Shown piece after piece: positions 11,801-20,324 of a stretch of 64,000 nucleotides of DNA. Within the stretch, counting starts at the first letter, position 1; the number at the start of each line of letters is the position of its first letter. A program made the translations under genes and the position numbers. The notes beneath the pieces were generated by a model. It saw only the letters and a program-made list of their open reading frames with translations. It ran no database searches and was not told the DNA's origin. Source of the DNA: Cymbomonas tetramitiformis (Eukaryota; Chlorophyta; Pyramimonadophyceae; Pyramimonadales; Pyramimonadaceae); NCBI GenBank assembly GCA_001247695.2, contig LGRX02003699.1:1-64000 (forward strand). Direction: 5' to 3'.

Positions 11801-13259
11801 CAGGCAGATGGCCCTTCCCGCGAGCGATAGAGGCGCACCGTCGGCCTATAGGTTGCAGCCGCCTAAGCAGTGGAAAGTGCACGATGTGTTTACCGTGGAC
11901 CGGCTTTCGCCAGTAGAGTCGGGCAGCCGCTTCGTTGAGAGAGCTAAGGAGATTCCCCCTCCTCCGTTGGACGTCAGCGGGCGCAAGGAAACCCACGTCG
12001 AGAGGGTGGAGCGTTCGCGCACGCGCCAGCGCCAGGGCAGGAGGTGGACAGAGTACCTGGTCAAGTGGACAGGAATGCCCCGCAGTGAGAACGAGTGGAA
12101 GACCCGAGAGGATCTGGAGTGGGACGGAGCCGGCAGGCCCGGTGTTCCCAACCGAGCGTTGTTGGAGTTTGAGAGGATCGAGGCTAAGAGAGTGGAGCGA
12201 GAGAAGCTTAGGGTCCGTAAGAGACGCGACGAGTCCGCAGGAGCGGTATGGACCACGCTATCGGAGGAGCTCAAGGTAGACGGAGCAATGCCATGGGTGC
12301 CAGAGGAGAGGTTTGATGAGGAAGTAGGAACTTTCGCGAGAGTATCTGCTCAGAGCACCCTGCCGCCAGTCAACGGAGCCGCAGCACTTGAGAAGGAGCC
12401 AGTCGGCCAGTCTAAGATTCTTGTATTGTTTTGTGGGACCGGGTCAGTCGAGAGGCAGTTCACTAAGCAATTTCCCAACAGCGAAGTAGTTGCTGTAGAC
12501 ATTCAGCCCAAGTGGGGCCCCACACATTGCGAGGATATCATGCGATGGGACTACCGACAGTTCAGACCAGGACACTTCGACGTAGTCTGGGCTAGCCCAC
12601 CTTGCACAGAGTACAGCCAAGCGAAGACGGTAGGCATCCGAGATTTGCGTGCTGCGGACAGGCGAGTTCGTAGGACATTGGAGATCATCCGGTACTTGAG
12701 GCCCGAAGCATACTTCATTGAGAACCCGAGGGGAAGAGAGCCCCACGGGTTGCACACGCGTCGCTGCATGAGCAATCTACCAGCTCCGCACCTCGTCACG
12801 TACTGCAAATACGGGACCGCATACAGGAAGCCCACGCACATCTGGACCAACGTTCCGTTGCGCACACCCTTGCGAGTATGCGATTCCGATACGCCTTGCG
12901 AGTTCTTCCGGCAGCACGGTAGGCACGAGAAAGTAGCGCAAGGAGGGCGCGCGATGAGAGCCGGAGGTGTGTTCGCGAAGGGCATGGGAGCGCGAGAGAA
13001 TTTGTATGGGATTCCGTCAGCACTGTTAAAACAGCTTTTCCACAACCTGACCCTACATGAAGAGGTGCATGCGTTCCTGTCTGAACTGCTTGTCAGGGAG
13101 GATCTGAGCGAGATGAGCGTTTTAGTCCAGTCAGCTGTTGTTGAGAGTGACCCGCCCGAGTTTGAGCCGGAACCGATAGCGTTAGCGGGAGTGCGAGCGG
13201 AGGTGACGATCATACCTGAGGGCGGATGGGAATCTGACGCGAGTGGTCTTAGCGATTGA
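5664..13259 (+). CDS. pol: Pol polyprotein: PR-RT-RNaseH-Dam-IN-chromo-C5MTase
   Basis: About 2531 codons in one frame. The first in-frame start at 5664 is GTG, so the true start is unsettled. Aspartic protease: VDSGAS with Asp at 6756, later ILGGPWL near 6981. Reverse transcriptase about 8100-8900: FSTMD and the catalytic FVDD at 8610-8621 (more often YVDD). RNase H about 9085-9460: TDAS Asp at 9093, Glu at 9216, Asp at 9294, DAQS near 9435. An inserted Dam-like domain (10006-10480). Integrase about 10785-11480: His-His and CX2C zinc-binding region, then Asp 11010, Asp 11196 and Glu 11304, an exact D-x35-E. Chromodomain about 11988-12180. C-terminal C5-methyltransferase-like domain 12414-13070. 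All catalytic residues I can check are intact, so the element may be active. A long Arg/Glu-rich region of unknown role precedes the protease. Confidence 0.93.
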   Translation: MRTPGVKAGRATQLSHGQSTNSTSLENQGSDVARVRGHWKFRAQRLPPRVRKAFQAQQPSARLRSAIRALERYLKLEESEVRPVKSLALWRAGQRRMSQKLGPTTSKPQLNREELDKRLKRLVRVREFNRRRKAILDQEFGRFVRVAKPKPAEGEELSPPERTSKPSRPWLTRSRARQALGPKRRPWLTPEDKALRTSRLQRRYELEGRDPASTSTERHADFHAFVKEELERENRELQQDNELMHRDEQVRKHIAAKLAAASVQVAVSPPDFPERSAVQKAVAIGLLADACTYCLPDCDSDAETSVTRLDCIMQDGDISPSWCESLAAVSSMGARPRSFDRHSRTPTLLLFWAWIAGVRVKVLVDSGASTNIIAKSTLQRLSGVKPVRHEQAMRVRVADGTTYDANSCIRPKLLAETSKGSYGQQVELRVMPLDLKVDVILGGPWLANLSPVTLDYKNWGSVRFTKGREEVVITGCSPGSPDPSRSKDTAMALVQGVLLSQRRARRDLRTLRNREEQAFVVYLGPDGTFGALACNKGGGDSDEDSPNDVVAGLASEPSSGSEDGEVSVRPSAAVPDGAEESEGPGGLVSDSSESGYSDVEGACHLQRVGAVVEDIRPQGFASTVDEAGDHPDPLSFFASKQEANGAFALLPPAVRRQAIEDHAAGKPPTWHAQAAAALQQGRGLVAERRPRARRKRVRWRDQVAAVGQPGAESGPSTEQPPGPKVPTVPSPQSQKSRASAPVPPPAPQTTDPPVPAAPPGTTSPPAPQTAQASPEPPEDEIDETVSPEIWQQLRDLEKEFADVICTELPESVQSREFKSGVRLRPDWNGNALHRRGYKLSQEELRQLRQQLDELLAKGYIRPSASPWGCPVLMVPKPSNPKELRLVIDYRQINEITVKDKYPLPDVQSLLDDLQGATVFSTMDALWGFWQVPMKAEDVEKTAMTTHFGAYEWLVMPMGLSNSPSTWQRMMQQYLGHLPFCRVFVDDIMIFSAEVPGKSAHEVHLDHLRQVLEACRKNSVYLKKSKVKLCKRSVRFLGHVVDRDGCRPQQDKVASVRDWPDLETVTHVRQFLGMCGFYRRYIQNFADIAYPLTRLTKSGVDWTWGENEKAAFKQLKTALISSPALALPDQKGAADGSRPFFVQTDASGVALGGVLMQDQGRGLQPLAFESRQFSSAEQNYHAGERELCTIHHCTTVTWRHYLIFTSFKLMGDHKPLQWRFAPARELSRRQARWYEDLVEVGVHQMEHVPGRCLVVPDAQSRRPDYQEMSAREGLKEKGIVDRATDGPRDSAPAGKGSEEDEDPTSGLGAVDCTTDGSDGPEYSEPKGKRCEGDEDPTSVLGATFEYSDSEDESFPPTSPAPVIGELTHLNGLTWVESPALWLDAAATLAVGEKSLRDAESLAVMTRADRAREQATAEVQSHPKFPHPEAQSHPKAAGKVPEPVKPPESSSHYDQVVDRQDWKLIRERFEEIAAQYGVFDVDACCNSMGVNRQVDTYWTDCLKEKWRGKHVWCNPPYTKDSDLIERILRHFLAEWRADPENTSAMFLLPDYGAPWRRLIHPKYELHPVKVFDTKDEKGRPNHLFESPDGGRPPLRWPVLLVWAPAASRAKPRAPPARKDSEAEPDEPLVTTGVAARARAASGPLKADEFVRALQAEYERSRYLSSLKEELVAAPHQRTDTFRMVDDMIWRVAEGRYQLVLAQDSPLRELVMREAHESPAAGHTGRDKTLDRVSRRFWWPRMSKDVTDWCKSCVVCQQTRPRNGYPDGQLNPLQVPVRLWQVVSIDFVTGLPRTERGYDAFATFTDKLSKMVHVVPMLYADSSAAQIARMYFDQVWRLHGAPMKIVRDRDSRFRDEMHLELHRLMGVQVASTTPYHPQGDGQAEHTNHTVERMLRAYVDANQHDWDLWCTPVEYAINDSRSAVTGFTPFELTYGHAPASQLDFFVEAALASRRGRAKGGRGAAVKKGTAHETARQFVRQLQLAREKLLLAQQQQIAQYDARHRSRSYAVGDEVWVDATHLTQPGDRGLHKKLLKKRLGPLRVLEVFHSDRQMALPASDRGAPSAYRLQPPKQWKVHDVFTVDRLSPVESGSRFVERAKEIPPPPLDVSGRKETHVERVERSRTRQRQGRRWTEYLVKWTGMPRSENEWKTREDLEWDGAGRPGVPNRALLEFERIEAKRVEREKLRVRKRRDESAGAVWTTLSEELKVDGAMPWVPEERFDEEVGTFARVSAQSTLPPVNGAAALEKEPVGQSKILVLFCGTGSVERQFTKQFPNSEVVAVDIQPKWGPTHCEDIMRWDYRQFRPGHFDVVWASPPCTEYSQAKTVGIRDLRAADRRVRRTLEIIRYLRPEAYFIENPRGREPHGLHTRRCMSNLPAPHLVTYCKYGTAYRKPTHIWTNVPLRTPLRVCDSDTPCEFFRQHGRHEKVAQGGRAMRAGGVFAKGMGARENLYGIPSALLKQLFHNLTLHEEVHAFLSELLVREDLSEMSVLVQSAVVESDPPEFEPEPIALAGVRAEVTIIPEGGWESDASGLSD
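10006..10480 (+). other. Dam-like N6-adenine DNA methyltransferase domain inside Pol
   Basis: Domain between RNase H and integrase in the Pol frame. It reads D-W-K near the start, then FDVDAC, an YWTDCL segment, and HVWCNPPY with NPPY at 10197-10208, followed by a helix and a terminal LLVWAP strand. An NPPY motif IV after an F-D-x-D-A motif is the layout of the phage-type DNA N-6-adenine-methyltransferase (Dam, PF05869-like) family, which methylates N6 of adenine with S-adenosylmethionine. Related domains are established in DIRS-type retrotransposons. A copy embedded in a Ty3/gypsy Pol is unusual. Activity and sequence specificity are not predictable from this sequence. Confidence 0.82.
11988..12180 (+). 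other. chromodomain in Pol, downstream of integrase
   Basis: The segment reads V-E-R-V plus a basic insert, then YLVKWTG, then ENEWKTREDL, the core pattern of a chromodomain (beta strand, Y-x-V-K-W, x-N-x-W, short helix). Chromodomains at the C-terminus of integrase define chromoviruses and are known to steer integration by binding methylated histone H3. One aromatic-cage position appears to be retained in YLVKW. Here it is unusually followed by another 360 residues instead of ending the protein. Confidence 0.85.
12414..13070 (+). other. C5-cytosine-methyltransferase-like domain at Pol C-terminus
   Basis: Rossmann-type methyltransferase with motifs in the canonical C5 order: VLFCGTGS (motif I, SAM binding), VVAVDIQ (motif II), SPPCTEYS with Pro-Pro-Cys at 12597-12605 (motif IV, catalytic Cys at 12603), FIENP near 12714-12728 (motif VI; usual form ENV), then YG-x-x-YRKPTHIWTN (motif VIII-like) and NLYGIPSALLKQLF (motif X-like) near 13000-13040. 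The SPPC and ENP variants resemble those I associate with viral and phage cytosine-methyltransferase-like proteins rather than with DNMT1/DNMT3. Cytosine methyltransferases recruited into retrotransposons have been described in some algae and dinoflagellates. Cytosine-C5 activity is inferred, not shown. Confidence 0.8.
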
Positions 13260-13282
13260 GAGCGTTGGGGAGCGTCGGGAAG

Positions 13283-13592
13283 AGCGGTGGCTCCGGCCTT
13301 GGCGAGACCAGGCGGCAGGTGAGAACCTGGGTAATCCATCCGAGAGAGCAGTGGCTCTAGCCTCGGCACAGCCAGGCAACAGGTGGAAATCTGTATAATC
13401 CATTTGAGCAGTGGCTCTAAGCCTTGGTATGACCAAGCGGCAGGTGAGAACCTGGGTAATCTATCCAAGTGAGCAGTGGCTCTAGCCTCGGTGCGACCAG
13501 GCAACAGGTGGAAATCTGTATAATCCATTTCACGAGAGCATTGGCTCCGGACCTGGCACGACCGGGCAGCAGTTGGAGATCTGGGTAAAAGC
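13283..13592 (+). repeat. 60-65-bp tandem repeat in gypsy 3' untranslated region
   Basis: Five units begin AGCGGTGGCT or AGCAGTGGCT at about 13283, 13347, 13407, 13472 and 13537. They alternate in type: units 1 and 3 contain GGCAGGTGAGAACCTGGGTAAT and units 2 and 4 contain ACAGGTGGAAATCTGTATAAT, so the higher-order period is about 125 bp. A further decayed unit lies near 13860-13920. Units of the first type contain a small palindrome (CAGGT/ACCTG). Function unknown; it lies between the pol stop and the polypurine tract. Confidence 0.8.
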
Positions 13593-13963
13593 TCTAGCAC
13601 TCCGAGGAGGCGGTGAAGGTTTAAAACCTTTCCTCCGGGCCGGCATCCCGAGAACTGTCAGGTAATTGGCAAACCTATTGTCATCCCCTGTAAGTGTACC
13701 GTGTTGGGAGGTTTAAAACCTTGAGCGTGGTAATGGATGTGAAACCTTGAGCCTTGGGGGAGCCTGGTAGTGCAGATGGCAGACCGGTGAGAGGCCGACC
13801 CTTGTGCTTAAGAGGTCGATCTCCTTATTGCGGTGTGTCTTGGGAAGTGTAATGTCATCCCAGACAACAGGCGGCTGAGACCTGTATAATCATCCTGAGC
13901 AACAGTAGAAGATCTGTATAAAAACTTTACTGGTCCGACGTGGTCAGCGTGGACGTGACCTTC

Positions 13964-13980
13964 CCTAAGGGGGGGGGAGT
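13964..13980 (+). promoter_or_regulatory. polypurine tract of gypsy element
   Basis: The run CTAAGGGGGGGGGAGT directly abuts the TG of the 3' LTR at 13981, the required position for plus-strand priming. Confidence 0.8.
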
Positions 13981-14406
13981 TGTGCTAGGAGGCAAGCACA
14001 AGAGCAAGAAAAACGGCTAAGTATAAAACGCAGGAGTACTCAGTACGGAGTACAGTAGGACCGATCAGAATGATGTTGATGTGAGGTGCCTAGACTGTTG
14101 TACGGAGTACTCAGTACAGTTGAGTTATGGAAAGAGTTCCTGAATGTATAAGAACTCTAAGAGTAACCCGTTTCGGGGAGATGAACTGAACTGAAAAGTA
14201 AAACATAAAAGTAAAGAGCCGTAACTGCTGTATATTGTGTATTGAAAGCATGCACTGATAGCAAAAGCATAACTATTAAGATTTACGAAACCGAAGTCTT
14301 GTAGTTGACCAATCGTAAGCATACCTCGTGCGGTCGTTTAATAAGTGTAGAATAGTATAAGTCCGAAACCGTAAAGAAGAGAAGAAGTCAAGTGTGGACT
14401 CCTACA
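13981..14406 (+). repeat. 3' LTR of the gypsy element
   Basis: Complete 426-bp LTR, TGTGCTAGG...CCTACA. The sequence from 13994 on matches the start of the window base for base as far as I can read. Confidence 0.95.
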
Positions 14407-16839
14407 AAGCCTCGCTCCACTTTCACCTCCTCTACTGCTTCTCCGCCGGCACGACCTTTTTAGCGCTCTGCGTAGTTTTGCCCTGCCGCGGTTTCCTAGG
14501 TTGATCTGACCTAGATGAGCCCTTCGGGGCGCGCTATGAGGATGATTTCAGCTCCCTCTGTTCTACAGTTGCCTGCTTGCAGGATTACCGCGGACTCATG
14601 ATATTATCATTATTCCCAGGGTAGCCTCTCTTATTTGTCGTAAGGTCTTGTAATTTGTCGTGTCGCAAAAAGATTTGTTTATATTAACGACGCTTCGTAG
14701 CTTTTTTTTTTCCCAAAAAGCTGTTTTTCATTTCGTTTCCCTTATAGGAGCGAAACAGGTTTTCTGGGGAAAAGTGACATCGGGACATGCCACACTGCCA
14801 GGGCGGACCATCAAAATTTATCGCGTTGAAATTTTCGAAAACATTTTACTGACGTCACAGTCCTACGTCATATTTTTTTGACCGTTCGCGCGTAGCCGCC
14901 AATCAGTGACGCGTTCAACAACTGATTTATACCTCGAATATAGGCGGAATATCTAATTTCGATTTCGCCCCAAAAGTAGGCAAACGTTCTCATTTATATG
15001 ACGATCTCAGCACGGTCCTACGTCAGATTCTTATGGACCGTTCGCGCGTAACCTCCAATCAATGACGCGTTCAACATCTGATTCGTATACCTCGAATATA
15101 GGTGGAATATCCAATTTGAATTTGGATTTCGTCCCAAAAGTTCTCAGTGTGACGATCTCAACAGTCCTACGCCGGATTCAGTGACGCCTTCAACATCTGA
15201 TTTATACCTCGAATATAGGCAGAATATCCATTTTGGTTTGCGTCCCAAAAGTTCTCAGCAGTCCTACGTCAGATTTTTTGGCCGTTCGCGCGTTACCGCC
15301 AATCAGTGACTCGTTCAACATCTGATTTATACCGGGCGCTTTTAAAAGGGCCCACTCGCCAGTGTCACTCGACTGGCCAGTGCTGTCGTGTGACATGACA
15401 CTTCGCCTGGGTTGAGCCGATTCATACCTCGAATAGGCGAAATATGCAAATATCAAATTTGGTTTTCATTATTTGTCGTAGGGTCTTTCAAATTGTCGTG
15501 TCGCAAAAAGATTCGTCCCAAAAGTTCTCAGTGTGACGATCTCAACAGTCCTACGTCGGATTTTTAATCGACCGTCCGCGCGTTACCGCCATCTCCAATC
15601 GCGGAACTCGAGCACGTCGGATTTTATCGACAGTCCGCGGCCGCGGCCGTCATCGTCACGAAACTCTGACGAACACACATTTTAAATTGATAATATCCAG
15701 ATTTCCAGAGTGTCCATCATTCTAGAAAATTTCATGTTGCGGCGCCTTGCTCAGTTTGTGCTTTTCGTAGCCTTTTGTATTTCTACGTGCATGACTAACG
15801 CTTGTTACAGTTCGTCATTTATCTGGAGTCCGTTATCTGGTGCGCGCGTGAAGCCTGGCAGGGGGGCATCGTGCGATGTTCTCACACGCACTACGTATGT
15901 AGTCGCATCCCGCGAGCACGACAGACGAATATGGTGGTTATATCGCGTTCTACGCAGGGATGCTCGGAGACCGGCGGGCTTCTTCACAGCCCGTCGGATT
16001 GGGTTCAATTCCCAACATCTTACCTGAGCGGCGTTCCGTTTTTTTGCAGGTGGCTCTTTTTACGCACAGCGGTCAGATGCTGCCGCCAGCAGCGTTGCTG
16101 GCAGCATCTTTGCCATACGTACTACTTACTGCCTGTTTCGCAAGCACGTTTTCATTTCCCCTTCAGAATTTTTCACTATCCTGACTTGTCATTTTGTCAA
16201 TCTTTTTTATATGGCGGGGTCTTTGTTGTACATGCACGCCCGACTCGGGCGAAAATCGACAGGCGAAACGAATTTGCCGGTCCTGCGTTACATTCCCAAC
16301 TCCCAGACTGACTTTTCTGTGTTTCTTGTGCTTCAGGAATTTGGCCATCGCATTACAAAGCTCACCCCGTGCTGGCTTCCGAAACTGATCCCTGCTGGCA
16401 TTTTATTTTATGCAGCGCATGTTTAATAGCTTAGTGTTCACCAAACTCAAGTAACGAGGTTACGAGGTAACGAGGACCCGAGTTTGTCGTTTTCGGACAT
16501 ACTTTTAATGAGAGGAATTTTATGAACTCCACTTTGAAGGTTGCGTCATTACGGTTGTCCTTTTGGGATGCACAAATGCCTTAATTCGACTGCTGGCTTT
16601 CATGAGTTTCAGGATGACGCGTGCAACCATGAAAAGGCAACCGATTTTTTTCCCCATCGTTGCTAATTCTTCCCGAGGCCTGCACCAAGACTCTTGATGC
16701 GGGGCGGTCGGTGGCTAGTACAATTACAGATTACATCATGTTCGTTGTTCCAACACACCCTGCTGGCCCATTCCATGGAAGAGTGATATTCTAGCACCTT
16801 TGAAATATGGTGGCTTACGTGCCCATTTTTTGGTTCCTG
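14407..16839. other. non-coding flank with diverged repeats
   Basis: No convincing gene. At about 14640-14670 and 15470-15505 the phrase TTTGTCGT...TTGTCGTGTCGCAAAAAGATT recurs. Short open frames at 15710-16426 show no recognisable motif. Short repeats of TAACGAGG occur near 16453-16475. Confidence 0.6.
14880..15570. repeat. imperfect tandem repeat, about 110-150 bp units
   Basis: Units share GACCGTTCGCGCGTA, CAATCAGTGACGCGTTCAAC, TGATTTATACCTCGAATATAGG and CGTCCCAAAAGTTCTCAGTG in the same order. At least four units are visible, with internal deletions; spacing is irregular. Confidence 0.75.
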
Positions 16840-16849
16840 TGAAATATGA

Positions 16850-17690
16850 TGTTTTAAGTGAGCTTTTGTAGCACGTGTGAAGTCTGGTGGCGGTGTGGGG
16901 TTTTTTTCATGTGTGAAATATGGTGTTTCATGTGATTTTCTTGCATGTGTGAAATAGGGCGGTTTACGTGCAGATTTTTGGGCACGTGTGAAATATTGTG
17001 TTTTGTGTGTACATATGGTGGCTGCAGTGTTTTGTGTCGATCTTTTAATGTGTTTTTTTTGTTTCGATTTTTTGTAGGTGTGGAGTATGGTGTTTTGTGC
17101 ACGTGTTTATTAGTGTGAAATAATGTTGAGTAAAGAACTTGTTATTAAAAACAAAGTAGTCTCAAACCAGAATACGATGATAATAAAATTACGGATAAAA
17201 AACTTGAAGCTGTTATGAATCTAAGAAAAAATATTTAAAAAAGGTGTGTGGGGTTTTTGTTTCGAGTTTTTGCATGTGGGGTTTTTGTTTCGAATTTTTG
17301 TAGGTGGGGAGTATGGTGTTTTGTGCACGTTTTTAATAGTGTGAAATAATGGGGAGTAAAAAACTTGTTATTAAAAACATAGTAATCTAAAGCCAAAATA
17401 ATGATAATAATAATAAAATGAATAAAAAAGTTTAAGCTGTTACGCAACTGAGAAAAAAATAAAAATTTGTGTGTGGGATTTTTGTTTCGTTTTTTTTTAT
17501 GTGGTTTTTTGTTATTGGCTTTTTTTGTATGTGTGGAGAATGGTGTTTCGTGCACGCGTTTATTAGTGTGAAATAATGGGGAGTAAAAAACTTGTTATTA
17601 AAAACATAGTAATCTGAAGCCAAAATAATAATAATAATAAAATGAATAAAAAAGTTGAAGCTGTTATGAAGCTGAAATGAAGTTGCTCCC
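16850..17690. repeat. AT-rich repeat family, three long units
   Basis: Short GTGTGAAATATGGTG units (about 16860-17000) lead into three longer units beginning TTTTTGTAGGTGTGGAG or close variants (about 17070, 17290 and 17525). Each contains GTGCACG, TTATTAGTGTGAAATAATG, AAAACTTGTTATTAAAAAC and an ATAATAATAAAATGAATAAAAAAG tail. Spacing is about 220-235 bp. Open frames here are only low-complexity translations. Confidence 0.8.
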
Positions 17691-17719
17691 ATTTATGTGG
17701 CAGCTATCACTATATTTAG

Positions 17720-18930
17720 CAAGCCTGAAACGTTCTAACGGAGATGGAGCTCTCTTCAAAGATTTTTAAAGCTAGCTTTGGACTTTTCGGCGTCGCAAAG
17801 TTTGCTTCGGCTTTTATGGATTAGATGTAGCTTGCGTTAAGATCTTGAAAGATCTGTGAAGCATGAAGATCTTTGAAGCAAGCATTCTAAAATAGATGAG
17901 CTTGCTTGCTTCAAAGATTTCTAAAGCTCTTTGGCCTTTCCGGCGTCGCAAAGTTTGCTTCAGCTTTTAAGGACTTGTTGAAGCTTGCGCAAAGGCCTTC
18001 AAAGATCTTTGCGCGAAGAGCTTTGAAGCAAACATTCTAAAATAGATGAGCTCGCTTGCTTCAAAGATCTTTAAAGCTCTTTGGACTTTCCGGCGTCACA
18101 AAGTTTGCTTCAGCTTTTAAGGACTGGTTGAAGCTTGCGCAAACGCCTTCAAACATCTTTGCGCAAAGAGCTTTGAAGCAAACATTCTAAAATAGATGAA
18201 CTCGCTTGCTTCAAAGATCTTTAAAGCTCTTTGGCCTTTCCGGCGTCGCAAAGTTTGCTTCAGCTTTTAAGGACTGGTTGACGCTTGAAGCGCAAAGGCC
18301 TTCAAAGATCTTTGCGCAAAGAGCTTTGAAACAAACATTCTAAAATAGATGAGCTTGCTTGCTTCAAAGATCTTTAAAGCTCTTTGGCCTTTCCGGCGTC
18401 GCAAAGCTTGCTTCAGCTTTTAAGGACTGGTTGACGCTTGAAGCGCAAAGGCCTTCAAAGATCTTTGCGCAAAGAGCTTTGAAACAAACATTCTAAAATA
18501 GATGAGCTTGCTTGCTTCAAAGATCTTTAAAGCTCTTTGGACTTTCCGGCGTCACAAAGCTTGCTTCAGCTTTTAAGGACTGGTTGAAGCTTGCGCAAAG
18601 GCCTTCAATGATCTTTGCGCAAAGAGCTTTGAAGCAAACATTCTAAAATAGATGAGCTCGCTTGCTTCAAAGATCTTTAAAGCTCTTTGGACTTTCCGGC
18701 GTCACAAAGTTTGCTTCAGCTTTTAAGGACTGGTTGAAGCTTGCGCAAAGATTCTCAACGGTCTTTGCGCAAAGAGCTTTGAAGCAAACATTCTAAAATA
18801 GATGGAGCTTGCTTACTTGAAAGGTTTTTGAAGCTCTTTGGACTTTCTAGCGTCGCAAAGTTTACTTCAGCGTTTAAGGAATGAGTGAAGCTTGCGCAAA
18901 GATTCTCAACGGTCTTAATTGTTACGGTTT
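17720..18930. repeat. 150-bp satellite array
   Basis: About eight head-to-tail units. The landmark AAAATAGATGAGCT recurs near 17895, 18045, 18195, 18348, 18501, 18651 and 18801, giving periods of 150, 150, 153, 153, 150 and 150. Units contain TTCCGGCGTCGCAAAG and GATCTTTGCGCAAAGAGC, with a GCGCAAAG...CTTTGCGC inverted motif. Inner units are nearly identical and the edge units more diverged, typical of array homogenisation. Confidence 0.92.
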
Positions 18931-18939
18931 CCTCATTAA

Positions 18940-19790
18940 TGTTACGGTTTTAACATTAATGAAGAAACTGTTTGTTTCCTTCGGTGTTGCTGTTGATTCT
19001 TACTATTTCTCGCAGTTTTAACATTAATGCGGAAAGTGACTGTTTTCTTGAGTTTCGCTGGACATTTCGCCTTTTTCAAGCATAAAGCACATTAATGCGA
19101 AACTTGCTGTTTTACTTGTGTTTTGCTGTTGATTCTTACTATTTCTCGCAGTTTTAACATTAATGCGGAAAGTGACTGTTTTTTTTAGTTTCGCTGGACA
19201 TTTCGCTTTTTTTAAGCATAAAGCACATTAATGCGAAACTTGCTGTTTTACTTGTGTTTTGCTGTTGATTCTTACTATTTCTCGCAGTTTTAACATTAAT
19301 GCGGAAAGTGACTGTTTTCTTTAGTTTCGCTGGACATTTCGCCTTTTTCAAGCATAAAGCACATTTAATGCGAAACTTGCTGTTTTACTTGTGTTTTGCT
19401 GTTGATTCTTACTATTTCTCGCCTCAGTTATAACATTATTAATGCGGAAAGTGACTGTTTTCTTTAGTTTTGCCGGACATTTCGCCTAAGTTTTTAAGCA
19501 TAAAGCACATTAATGCGAAACTTGCTGTTTTATTTGTGTTTTGCCGTTGATTCTTACTATTTATCGCAGTTTTAACATTAATGCGGAAAGTGTCTGGTTT
19601 CTTTAGTTTTGCTGGACATTTCGCCTTTTTTTAAGCATAAAGCACATTAATGCGAAACTTGCTGTTTTACTTGTGTTTTGCTGTTGATTCTTACTATTTC
19701 TCGCAGTTTTAACATTAATGCGGAAAGTGAATGTTTTCTTTAGTTTTGCTGGACATTTCGCCTTTTTTAAGCGTAAAGCACATTAATGCG
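18940..19790. repeat. 136-bp satellite array
   Basis: Units start GCAGTTTTAACATTAATGCG near 19012, 19148, 19284, 19421, 19565 and 19703, a period of 136-144 bp. Each unit carries CATTAATGCG twice. It is unrelated in sequence to the 150-bp array immediately before it. Confidence 0.9.
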
Positions 19791-20130
19791 GAAACAGGCA
19801 CTTCTGGACAGTTTTGCTTTACATTCTAGCCTTTTCTTCCAGAAAGCACATTAATGCGGAAACAGGCACTTCTGGACAGTTTTGCTTTACATTCTAGCCT
19901 TTTCTTCTAGAAAGCACATTAATGCGGAAACAGGCCCTTCAGGGCGGTCTCGCTCTACATTTCGGTTTTTTCTTACAAAAAGCACATTAACCCGAAAACA
20001 TGGAGCTTTTGGCAGTTTTGCTTCACAGTTTGGCATCTTCTTTCAGAAAGCACGTCAATGTGAAAACATGAAGCTTTTGACAATTTTGCTTTACATTTTG
20101 GCTTTTTTCCCTTTGAGAGCACATTAATGC
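19784..20130. repeat. about 65-bp repeat derived from the 136-bp unit
   Basis: Units begin AGCACATTAATGCGGAAAC and continue with CTTCTGGACAGTTTTGCTTTACATT. The first three are nearly identical and later ones decay. The shared AGCACATTAATGCG block suggests the array arose from half a unit of the preceding satellite. Confidence 0.8.
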
Positions 20131-20324
20131 AAAAACCGTGGCACTTTGCTTTTGTTTGTAAAGGTTTGAATACTTTTGGTTTGATGTAGAAACTTTACCA
20201 AAAGAGCAAACACTTTGATCTTGAAACGTAAAATTCTGACCGTTAGCGCGCGCTGTTCGAGACTTCGAAAGCCTAGTCGTGCTGAAGTGTTTTTTTGGCG
20301 CCGGTGAAGTGTAGCATTTTGCGT

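Larger units (their letters stand above)
1..14406 (+). mobile_element. Ty3/gypsy chromovirus-type LTR retrotransposon with two methyltransferase domains
   Basis: A 14.4-kb element bounded by direct repeats 1-413 and 13981-14406. The LTR begins TGTGCTAGG and ends CCTACA, a TG...CA structure, and the 3' LTR is preceded by a G-rich polypurine tract. The first 13 bp of the 5' LTR are missing because the window begins inside it, so the target-site duplication cannot be tested; the 3' flank starts AAGCC. Gene order is gag, then protease-RT-RNase H-(Dam-like)-integrase-chromodomain-(C5-MTase-like). Integrase downstream of RNase H plus a chromodomain places it in Ty3/gypsy chromoviruses. It is much larger than the usual 5-8 kb. 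By eye the two LTRs are identical over the shared 413 bp, which suggests recent insertion. The coding region is GC-rich, unlike the AT-rich DNA downstream. Confidence 0.95.

Noticed and set aside
15935..16025. T-arm-like TTGGGTTCAATTCCCAA with an anticodon-arm-like hairpin upstream, suggesting a tRNA gene
   Set aside because: The acceptor stem does not pair, position 33 of the proposed anticodon loop is C, and no proper D arm exists. At most a decayed tRNA-derived repeat.
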